Source: Lepidurus packardi (lineage: Eukaryota; Arthropoda; Branchiopoda; Notostraca; Triopsidae). From it: 64,000 bases of DNA. The notes beneath the pieces were generated by a model that worked only from the letters and a program-made list of their open reading frames with translations, did not search any database and had not been told where the DNA came from. Position numbers and translations under genes: made by a program. This document shows positions 1 through 9,193 of this stretch, piece by piece (positions within the stretch are counted from its first letter, which is position 1; each line of letters starts with the position of its first letter). The stretch spans positions 5,208,001-5,272,000 of the forward strand of contig JAKZAN010000004.1 in NCBI GenBank assembly GCA_023053545.1. The letters are read 5' to 3'.

Positions 1-3000
1 GAACTAAGGCTCCCTTGGTTACGCCAACACAAATATGAAAACAACCCCAAAAGCCCGCCTAGCAACTCCCAAACTTGTCAAGAATCCATAGTTTTTGGTG
101 ACAGCTTTAAACCTGAATTTTTCTTATATGAATACATGAATATTCGAAAGTTATCCCTAAACCTCTTCTGAAAATACCGCACGATCACAACTTGTCCTTG
201 TGCCAAACCCAAAACCCATCCATCAAAGTAGCCAAGTAGGCTGTGGCTTATAATAAAAGCATTGTTGTCCTACTTTGTGATATTCTACATTCATAACAGG
301 CCACATTTAAGTTCACTTTCGACACTTTCGTTATCCACTGCTCTCAATAATGAAAACTGGGTCTTTCGTATCAACAATGAAAACTGGGCAATGAAAACTA
401 AAGGCTAGAAGGATGAATTTGGCTCTTAAGCAAGGAACACGACTAGATCAATAACGTTGATACTCGCTAATCAGGAATCCTAAGCGCACAAGCTTTTGCG
501 AGCTAGAACCCCTTTGATTTGGTAGGCTTTCGTCTCGAATGCCGGCTCGAGAACTACTAAAAGCGTAACTATACCAAGTGGCTGAAAAATCTTGGATCCG
601 CCTTCGAGAATGACGACACTAGCTGACAGTCTTCGTACTGTACCGTACAGTACGTTTAAAGTTGCACTAAAAACAGCGAACGTTTTCTGTGTCGAAACCA
701 CACTCGCGGTTAGCGGGTGGACTAGCGTGGAGCCCTTGAACAAAACCAGTGAGTTTTCCACTACGTTGTTCACGTTACGGTTGGAAAGAAATGGGAATAG
801 AATACAAACGAATTCGACAATACGTTTACAGCGCACCTGTTAACAAATACCCGCGTCAGAAAAGTGCGTGGTCGAATTTGCCGTGCGTGACTAACCCAGT
901 CCACCCTTTCATGAGACTTTTTTTTAATGAAATTACATGACACTCCTATGTGAATGAAGTCAGACTAATGAACAAGAGCACTGCTGGACTAAAACAGTAA
1001 TCCACTACACAGCATGGAAGAGGGGAAAAGGATACCAACAGTTTTTCATTTGCTTCCATCGTGTGATGAATTCAAATGTATTGGAGTCTCATCACTAGAT
1101 GAAAAATATTTTTTTTTCAGGTTTTACTAAACCAGAATCGACATTAACTTCTCATTAGCCCGCCCATGCTGTATCTTTTATATTCGACATGGCAATTCCT
1201 GCAGTGCGCTTCGAAGTTAATGGCCTCTTCGAAGTTAAGTGCAAAGAATCTTGGAGAAAGTCAAAAGATTTTTTCCCCAGTTTAAATGATTTGCCTACAG
1301 CCAGTTCTTATCAGAAAGGTCAACGATCTCATAAAGCTTCTGATTTTATTTGTCATTTTTATTTTACCTTTTCTGCACTGTCATAAGGTTAACACAATTT
1401 GGGAGACTTTCTAGCGTTTTCTCAAGCGAACCCATAAAAGAGGCAACTTCCTACGTCTGAAATGGCAACAGTATAGCACTTATAGTCACTTGGACCAATG
1501 CATCAAACTTTCTCTATCGAGTAGTTGTGGTAACGTGAGTCAATTGACTAAGTACGAACAAGTTGAGACATGACTAAGAGCAATGGAGTGGAGTTGTAAT
1601 AAAAATTGGGAATATAACGTTGTAAGAAAAGAAAGGCATATATAAATGACTGCCTTAGGAAGTCTATTATAGTCGGCTACCACAAACACGTCCGTTCGGG
1701 GAAAAAAGAGCCACGCCATCGGAAAAAATAGTTTTCCGCGGAAACCAATGACGTAAAAATGAAAATAACGGGTTTTACTATATAAAAAGAAAAATTTCTT
1801 TAGAAAAATCAACAGCCGGCCCACACTGCTCACTAATGTTTATTTAAAAAAATTAACCAAATCTAACATCCGAACCATTTTACTAGGCAAAAACAAGACC
1901 TTATATGTGCTAAATAGGTTAGTTTTTTAAACCTAGAAAGAGAAAACAAGAAAAAACCTCATTTATTTGTTGGGCTTATAACACATGAACACAAGGCTAT
2001 CTGTCTTTCTCTGCCTATATATACCTTGGATCGAGCCGACACACTAGTACGCAAAGCCAATAGCGAACAACTCGCCATAGGCTTTCTGGAGTGGGTCAAG
2101 TCTAAAAGGCTGGAATGACATTTCGGCGCGGAAGGATATTGGCAAATGTTTCGAACGCTAGATCGAGTTACAGTGCTGACGGTTGCAGATTTATTGTAGT
2201 GCATTTCTTCTAATGACAGCGTAGAGAACTTCATCGGCAATAATGCGTAGGTCTTCCGCCCACGCCAAAGCACGTTGTGGGTTTCTCGGGCAAATGCATA
2301 TGGACGAGGCGACGCATCTACCGAAAGCCAAAGGTCATTTGATGCTGGTGAAATGAAAGGCAAATAACTGGGAGAAGTTCGTGACGTCATCAGCCACGTT
2401 GCACTGCTAGACAAGACCCGGCCGCCCACATTTGTTCGAGGTAATTTGCATAACCCAGGGCGTTCGAGCTGTGTAATAATACAAGAGGGATTTTCACAAA
2501 GTACAGGAGCCATCGCTTGTATATCACAAGGTGCCACTCTCCACTACGGATATTTTTTTTGTAAACTTCTCAGACAGGGATCGCCAACTTCTTAAATCCG
2601 GGCTATATATCGTAGTAGATTTCAGTAAAAAAGCTATGTACGTACTCTACGAATCTCCGTGGACCTTCGCACAACAACGAAACGTATTCTACTGAAAATG
2701 GTCCATCGGTCTGACTGAATAGACTATAGTAGCTCTAATAAGAAAAAACTCCATAGGTTTTCTGGACAACATCCTTTGCCGGCCACTGGCTACGTATTTC
2801 CCACCTTCACACCGTGAAAAATTCGACCAAGCGCGGAAAGCCTGCAGGTGCAAGAGCAGTAAAAAGAAAGAAAATTGACTCTGGCTACACAAAACTAGAC
2901 CAGAATGGGTTACTGCAGACAAGGAAAGAAGACCCTAGCCATTTTTTAAACTTCTGAGAAGAATAATTAAGGTCAATATCCCGAAGTCTACATGAAATAG

Positions 3001-3218
3001 GACTCCTAGTTACTTCCGTTCTGCTAACGTTGCTACCTTTCGTCCCCGTTTACAATACTACAAACGCAAAACTGCTTCTTCGGTTGAACACACCTGATGA
3101 AACGCTAGAGCGGTAGCTCAACAATGAAAAACAAAGGGCATATTAATTTACATATGCAAAATTTCTTCTGAACCCCTAATAGAAAGTAAAATCTATTTCT
3201 TACTGCTTTACTATACAG
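1..3218. other. Intergenic stretch without a recognisable gene
   Basis: I see no exon with a recognisable domain. The longest frame is a 192-codon minus-strand reading frame at 1959-2537. It has no familiar motif and no clear splice sites, and its composition looks like chance translation. A 21-base perfect inverted repeat lies at 634-654. The sequence is AT-rich and otherwise unremarkable. Confidence 0.6.
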
Positions 3219-3415
3219 CAGTGGTTCTCAAACTATGCGCCGCGATAGGCTTGCAGGGGCGCAGCGAAATATTCTATAATTGCATAGATGCAGCAATTAT
3301 ATAGCCCCATGTTCTAAGGGGCGCCGCGCGAGCTGGGCATATGTTCTGAGGGGCGCCGCGGCGAATTGGGGGATACTGTTAGTGCTCCGCGAACGAAAAA
3401 GTTTGAGAACTCCTG
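3219..3415. mobile_element. Short non-autonomous hAT-like element (MITE)
   Basis: The left end reads CAGTGGTTCTCAAACT (3219-3234). The right end reads AGTTTGAGAACTCCTG (3400-3415), an imperfect inverse (14 of 16). CAGTGGTTCTCAAA-type termini are typical of hAT elements. The flanking octamers ctatacag and ctacacac match at 6 of 8 positions, as expected for an old 8-bp target duplication. Inside, a GC-rich unit of about 32 bp containing AGGGGCGCCGCG is present twice. There is no coding capacity, so it would have been moved by a transposase supplied elsewhere. Confidence 0.7.
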
Positions 3416-4006
3416 CTACACACTTTTACTATCCCTAGCTTAAGTCATATTAGGTTCAGCGTCTAAAACACACAAAGAGAAATAAATTACAATGAACAAG
3501 CCATCCTTCCTTTGAGACAGGCCTTCTTTTTCACTGTAGAGCAACTCGCTATAAATCCGGGCTGGATGGCGCAAGCCCAAGCTTGCATCACGAGCTCAGC
3601 AGAGGTAGCAATTTGTTTTGTAACACTACCCTACCTTTATTATACAAAACAAGGATAACTAATAGCGATAATTAGCAAATGAAGAAAGGAAACGGCTTGC
3701 TTGGCGCAGCGAAAGTAACGTAATTACCAACCTACGCTTTCGTCTAAACGCCTCGCTCTACTCCTGGGAGTTGACCTAAGGTACGCCTCCAGCTGTCTTT
3801 CACTGCAGTTATGGAGTGTCATACAGAAGTGTTTCCTAAACAGTGTAACTTGTTTACAATCTCCGATTTACGAAAAGCGTGCGCATTATATTACAAAGCA
3901 AGAATGAAGAGAGCCTTTTCAAGGTAGTATCAATTTTCATTTGCTTAATCTTAAGCAAAAATAAAAGCTGTAAATTATTTAATGTGTAGGTACGCGACAT
4001 TCGCCG

Positions 4007-5753
4007 AGGTAGCAACACAGTGAACGAGAAAAATGTCCCGTCCGTGAAATGCGCTGTTGGCAAAAATCAGGTTCCTGTATCCGAATGGGTTGAACATGAA
4101 ATTGAAAAAGAGCACTTCCAACCAAACACGAGAAAGTCTCATCGTCTTAACAAAGCCAAGCTGACTTTAAAGTAAAAACTCACATTTTGTCTAGTTATTG
4201 CAGTTTGTAAATAACGATTTAATGTAGAGAGTCTAAAAGCTACTGGTGCGTATACAACGCCAAGCCCTGATGACCCAGGGCCTTCTACTCCATTTGAAAC
4301 AGAGGAAATCGTCAATTCAGTCTGGCTGAAAGAATATAAGCCCAATTATTCATCAATTGACCAAGAATACCCAGAAATAGAAAGTTCCGCAGACGAATTC
4401 ATTACGGTAACGCATTTGTTCATCAACTCCGACATTTTAATTGGGTGTCATAGGTAAACTTTTCGGCGACGGACGATTTGGAAGCTAAACCCTCACTGGT
4501 AAACCTGGTCAATGCAAGAATATTCGTAGAGAGGACACACGAACTACATGAATCTAGACCCATGTAATACTATGAAGACTGTCTCGCTCCTGACCAAATC
4601 AGAAGTGAGCCTCCGTTGAATTTTCCAGTAGAACCGCGAAATTTAGAAGCAACAGACGTCTTCAATGCCAGTTGTCAGACAGCTCTGCAAGGAAGTGATA
4701 CAGAGTAGTAGAAGTTACATCCCAGCAACTATTAAAAGCGTGGAAGTCGCTATCCGGCAAAGAAGAATCTAGAAAGAGGTCAGCACAGAAAATAGAAGTG
4801 TCTTGTATGAGAATGGCTTACTTTAAACAAAACCCACTCGCATTACGATACTATACAGGTAAACTTTCGTGAGAAACTTTTTGGCGAAAAATTTTTCATG
4901 AATTTTTTATTTTTGTTTTTAGGTTTCCCTTCTTTCAAGTGTCTTTTAGACTTGTATAACCAAGTCAATAAGTTAGTCCAGGTAAACCATCCCGTACGGA
5001 GTCGGTTTGAGTTGTTTGCCATGACACTCCAACGCCTTCGCTTGGGTTTTGAATTGGAAGATGTCGCATTCCGATATGCAATCAGTCCTCACGACGCGCG
5101 ATTTTATACCACCTTATGGGTAGACGCCAGTGTCTTCGTGGCATTGTATCTTGGCCGACGAGAGACGACCTGTAAACTATGCTACCTGCCAATTTGTCCT
5201 CAGAAATGAAGGATCGCATTGCGATTCTTGTAGACGAGTTCGAAATTTCTATACATCAGTTATACATCAGCTATACATCAGCGCCAAAGAAACCAAAGTC
5301 AAGTACGTCCTTGTGCTCAACCATGAAGAAAATGTGCTGTATGTCAGCAAAGCATTGCCATCAGTTGCCACAAGCGCCATGGCAGGTGTTAAGGAAGTGG
5401 TAAACCAACTGAAGCCTGATGACTTGGTCGTTACCTTATCGCAAACATCAGTGGCTCCCTTTACCCGTGTGCAGAGTTCACGATCCACAAATCAGGACAC
5501 TACTCATGGTGTCGAACAAGAAAATGGACCCCTAAAGGATCGTCGCCCACCCTCAGAAGCGTTAGAGGACTTTGTGATTAATTTGAGAAAAATCGCTGGA
5601 CACTTGGCAACCAAATTCAACATATTACAATCGGCTACACCTGATTGGCTTGAGAAAGACACTAGTGGACTCACAAGGCTGGATAAAGCTGTCACGGTTT
5701 GTTCAGCGTTATCGAATTTCTCCCTCCGGGCTTTAGGCAATGCGAAAGTATAA
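4007..5753 (+). pseudogene. Decayed DDE_Tnp_4 (Harbinger/ISL2EU-like) transposase gene
   Basis: Several plus-strand open blocks line up in the order expected of a transposase with an N-terminal linker, a helix-turn-helix and a DDE_Tnp_4 core. An open block at 4007-4172 and an acidic Pro/Ser-rich block at 4233-4406 are unassigned. A block ending LRYYTG at 4857 has a donor (gtaaac) and joins an acceptor before 4923 to give YTGFPSFKCLLDLYN, the usual start of this family's core. It continues through LRLGFELEDVAFRY (helix-turn-helix region), a strand containing RIAILVDEFEIS where the first catalytic Asp is expected, and a segment resembling the SKAWGG..SDK region. A C-terminal stretch (LDKAVTVCSALSNF) also fits. 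It is broken: in-frame stops occur near 4561 and 4707, frames shift at least twice in 5150-5290, and the LADRGF motif with the second Asp is replaced by LVVTLSQTS. The gene is dead as a transposase, and domestication is unlikely given the breaks. Confidence 0.7.
5251..5283 (+). repeat. 11-bp tandem triplication inside the transposase relic
   Basis: The unit ATACATCAGTT / ATACATCAGCT / ATACATCAGCG occurs three times head to tail. Eleven is not a multiple of three, so the array shifts the reading frame of the surrounding transposase sequence. It is one of the visible lesions that inactivated it. Confidence 0.85.
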
Positions 5754-6067
5754 TTAGACAAAGAATTTCTTCCTTTTAATGAAACGATGAACAAGACGGA
5801 ATTTAAGTTTGGAGTGAAAGTTTTTAAGCTTATACTGCTGTACTCAATAATCTTTTGTAATAAATTGAAACCTCTATACAAATCATCAATTACTGTCCAC
5901 TATTATTTGCCTATTGTGCATACTGATGAAATTCTGGTTTATTTTCGTCAACTAATATATTTTTCACAATACTATTGTCAAGCGAGGTGACTTCTGGAAT
6001 ACTTTTCCTATTTTTGTGAACACCTGTTTTTTATGAGTCGAAAGCTTAAGCAACAAAAAGAGCTAAA

Positions 6068-6314
6068 AGATGACAAGGCATATTGCACTTGGAGGCCAGC
6101 AGAATAGCAGACGCTACAGTTATTTATGGTGTGAGACATCAGGAAACATGTGGTTTTCACTTACCCAGGTTTTCCTTGCAGAACGCAATGAGTCCCTACG
6201 TCGCAGAGTACTCTTGTAATCTGATACGTTCCTTAGGTAACTAGGACTGTCAAATATGGCTGATTTTGGTAATTTGGACACACTTTTCGAACGGCTTCCC
6301 TTGCGAGGAGCCAT
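6068..6314 (-). CDS. Possible small two-exon gene, unknown basic protein
   Basis: The frame starts at an ATG (6314-6312) after ACCGTCATC and runs 50 codons. The product is Arg/Lys/Ser-rich, beginning MAPRKGSRSKSVSKLPKSAI and ending SARKTW. It stops exactly at a consensus donor (TGG|gtaagtg, exon 6165-6314). A 51-nt intron would end at ctgtag. The next exon in phase 0 encodes RLLFCWPPSAICLVIF and a stop, giving a protein of about 66 aa with a hydrophobic end. Short introns of 50-80 nt are the rule in the nearby NOA1 gene, which supports the model. I recognise no family. The gene would be divergent from the IGFBP7-like gene, about 750 bp apart. Alternative downstream exons are possible, so only the first exon is reasonably supported. 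Confidence 0.35.
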
Positions 6315-6979
6315 GATGACGGTTACACAGGTTTGCTGATGTGTTATTTCCTACTCCCGCACCAAACAACAAAATTCAAATACATCGTTGGTTTAAAAAA
6401 GGAGGCGGGGCTTAATAGGTGGCACGACCTAGCGTCTAAAAGTAGAGGTGGTGCGAGGAGTTAGTAGATAAGCCTCTCGCTAGCTATCTATACCTGTCGA
6501 GAGACCTTCATTATAGCGCTGCTTTCAAACTACAAAGAGGAACATGCACAACCTAAATAAACGGAAAACGATAAAAAAAATCTGTTTAAAATCAACTCAA
6601 GTCTTCTGCACGCCTCTAAACGGCTACAATTAAACTAATTCGTAATACTTAAGTCAAATCGCCATCATCATTATTATTAAAGGGCCGAGTCAAACACATT
6701 AGAAGCTAAAATATAGTCTAAGTACGGAGCCTAATTAATTGGAAACGCAAAATTCTGAACGCAGATGTGAAAAGCAGATAAGCAGAAAACGTTAGGACCT
6801 GATTAGGACACATCAGTACAAGCCATATGTTTTAGGAGGGCAAAGGGCTCTTTGCCAGTGCCAAGGCGCAGTCGCGTCCTTCTTTTTTCTGCGTCTCCTC
6901 TTGCATTATCCCCAAGCACAAGATTCTCGTGACTGACGTCCGTTATTTAGTCAAGCACTCCTTCTGGTCGTGCGAAAAC

Positions 6980-7020
6980 GTTCTCCAGATATAAACTTGA
7001 ATCGTCAGTTATAAGATTGT
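6980..7020 (+). promoter_or_regulatory. TATA-like element upstream of the IGFBP7-like gene
   Basis: The sequence CCAGATATAAACTTG lies about 80 bp before the ATG at 7069, a suitable place for a core promoter with a short 5' leader. This is a motif match only. No initiator can be defined. Confidence 0.3.
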
Positions 7021-7068
7021 GTGGCATTACAAGCCCTTAGCTGTTCTTTAGTTCGCAAAAGTGCAATC

Positions 7069-8672
7069 ATGCATATCGCAATCGCGATTGCTTTTAGCTT
7101 GCTGGGCTTAGCTTCCAGTCAAACCTTCATCGATGAATGTAAGCCCTGCCGTCTGGAAAACTGCCCCCCGTTACAAGAACCGTGTTTAGCGGGAGTGGTA
7201 AAAGATAGCTGCAACTGCTGTACCCAATGTGGCCGTCTTGAGAACGAGAAATGCGACAACGAAACGCTCCCTTTGCCTTCTCGACACCAATACGGGTTAT
7301 GTGGCGAAAACTTGATATGCGCGTTGCGAAAAGACCTCAAGGCCGGAGTAAGTGAAAACGACTCTGATTTCTATCGTCTTGATCAAAAATCGAACATTTG
7401 AATTAACTGTGCATTTAAGTACACATTACATTAGGTTTACATACGCAGGGTCTGGCAGAGGTTTTCTGTGTATACAATGCCTCCCACATCCTATAAACAG
7501 ATCACCTTCCCATGTCCGCTCCGAGTCTAAAGTTAAAACTTCGAGTTTAATGCACAGGCTCCCAAAATCTCCCTATGTTGCTATGCAAGAATGTCGTGGT
7601 CTAATTCATATCTCGTTTTTTCCTTTTTCTCCCTTTTTTACGTTATCAGCTCTCGACAAACATCCGGGCCTGATAAAGACTTAAACCGAGCTACGATAGT
7701 CCTTAGTTTCGCTGTACATAATCTATTTTTTTTGCGATAAGGTACAAGGTGTTAAGTAGCTAACCCTAAGCTTATTCTTTATCTAGGATGCTGAAGCACT
7801 CTGTACCTGCAAGGAACCTGGAATGGTGTGCGGTAATGATGGCCGTACTTACGCGACTGTTTGTTATTTGCGAGAAGTCGCCGCCAAATCCAACAATGAA
7901 AACCTCTTTATGCAAGACTGGGGTCCTTGCAAGTCGTGTACGCCATAAATTACTCACAACCTTATTTAGTCGAACTTGAATCACCAAAAACCTACACTTA
8001 TAGTTCCCATCATCGTTTCCGGCCCCGAAAATGTCACTGAGCATATTAAGGAAAGCGTGGCACTAAGCTGCGAAGTCAAGGGATTCCCAGTACCCACGAT
8101 TACTTGGGAAGTGGAAGCCAGCACGGGCAAAAAACTCAACCTTCCTAGTAAATTTGTAACTCTTGAAAAAGTTTCATAAAAAAAGACCTGATTGACACAG
8201 TTAACTGTGTCAAACAGGTCCTTCTTATGAAACTTAATATGCGTTTACTTTTCATTTTATTTTTTAAAAAGGTGACGACCCAGCTATGGCTGTGCAAGTC
8301 CGTGGAGGTCCTGAGCCATTCATGATCACGAGCTGGGTCCAGATTATGGAATTGCGAGCTACAGATTCGGGCACGTACACGTGCATTGCTAAAAACTCCG
8401 AAGGCGAAGTTCGCGCTTCGGGTCAACTCGGCGTGAACAAGGTGAGGTCGCCGGGCAAATTCAACACGAACAGTAAAACTTCTTCGAATGAGAAGCAACA
8501 AGAACCCAACAATAATGACCCCACTTTGAAAAAGCAACAAAATAATACCGAACAGGCGCCTCCCAAAAAACAACAGGTTAACCAGGAGAACAAAGGCAAA
8601 AACCCACCTGGACCAAGCAAGGTCACTAAAGCAAAACCCAAGAAGGCCTCCAAAGGCAACGGAATTGTCTGA
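7069..8672 (+). CDS. Secreted IGFBP7-like protein (IGFBP + Kazal + Ig)
   Basis: Four exons (7069-7347, 7787-7937, 8004-8147, 8272-8672) join in phases 0, 1 and 1 and give 324 aa. Residues 1 to about 20 form a hydrophobic signal peptide (MHIAIAIAFSLLGLASS). Exon 1 (to residue 93) is the Cys-rich insulin-like growth factor binding module, with CNCCTQCGRLENEKC in place of the usual GCGCCxxC box. Exon 2 is a Kazal-type domain (CTCKEPGMVCGNDGRTYATV). Exons 3-4 (144 to about 248) form an I-set Ig domain with Cys in LSCEVKG and DSGTYTCIA, plus the family-typical RGGPE. This order matches the vertebrate IGFBP7/IGFBPL1 group, secreted proteins that bind growth factors and matrix. Residues 249-324 form an unusual Lys/Gln/Asn/Pro-rich tail that vertebrate IGFBP7 lacks. 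The ATG at 7069 is chosen because it begins the signal peptide. The gene converges on NOA1, 521 bp away. Confidence 0.9.
8169..8235. repeat. Long hairpin in intron 3 of the IGFBP7-like gene
   Basis: Intron 3 (8148-8271) contains a nearly complete palindrome. The arms AGTTTCATAA (8170-8179) and TTATGAAACT (8225-8234) enclose GACCTG/CAGGTC, then the perfect 20-base palindrome TGACACAGTTAACTGTGTCA. The whole 67 bases could fold into one stem. It makes up more than half of the intron. It could be a foldback MITE or an RNA structure. Confidence 0.85.
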
Positions 8673-9193
8673 AGTTTGAGTTCGACTCAACTGTACTTTG
8701 GGTATTATTTCTGTCTTAAACGTTTGTGGGCGCCAACACCAAATTGAAAAAGGGATCTTTCATGCGCTCGTGTATACCTTTCTGTTTTCGTTGTCAAGCT
8801 TCTCTTATAACCAGGCTTTCCATTCTCCGTTGACTTGCCAAAATACCCGGCAAGGGGTTCGTGATTGTACTGTGGCTTATTAACGTATAAAAAATCGCGA
8901 GAATCGTAACATGTATGAGAATCTTTCTAATGATAAATGTCTTTTCTTTATTCACAGGCTTAGAAGCCCGGAAAATTGGAAATTTTTCTACAGCTATTAT
9001 TGCGTTTCCTACAACACTGCCTTTTAAACGTAGCCCAATGTAGAGCTGCTACACTGCCATCTATTCTTCTTACTCTTCTACAATAACTCAAGCCCAATGT
9101 TACTAGCTATTTCTTTTATGCAATACACTACTTGTTATCAGTGTTTTCAAAACATTTTCAAAATAGTTTGACTTTTTATTTAACAGAAAACCA
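8673..9193. other. Short convergent intergenic region
   Basis: This stretch separates the stop codons of the IGFBP7-like gene (+) and NOA1 (-). The sequence is AT-rich with no open frame of note. NOA1 has a polyadenylation signal (AATAAA read on the minus strand, plus 9175-9180) only about 14 nt past its stop. No clear AATAAA is seen for the IGFBP7-like gene. Confidence 0.6.
9175..9180 (-). terminator. Polyadenylation signal of NOA1
   Basis: AATAAA on the minus strand lies about 14 nt after the NOA1 stop codon (9196-9194), implying a very short 3' UTR. Confidence 0.5.

Noticed and set aside
1959..2537. 192-codon minus-strand open frame
   Set aside because: No recognisable motif, no splice signals and no biased composition. 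Frames of this length can occur by chance in a GC-richer patch.
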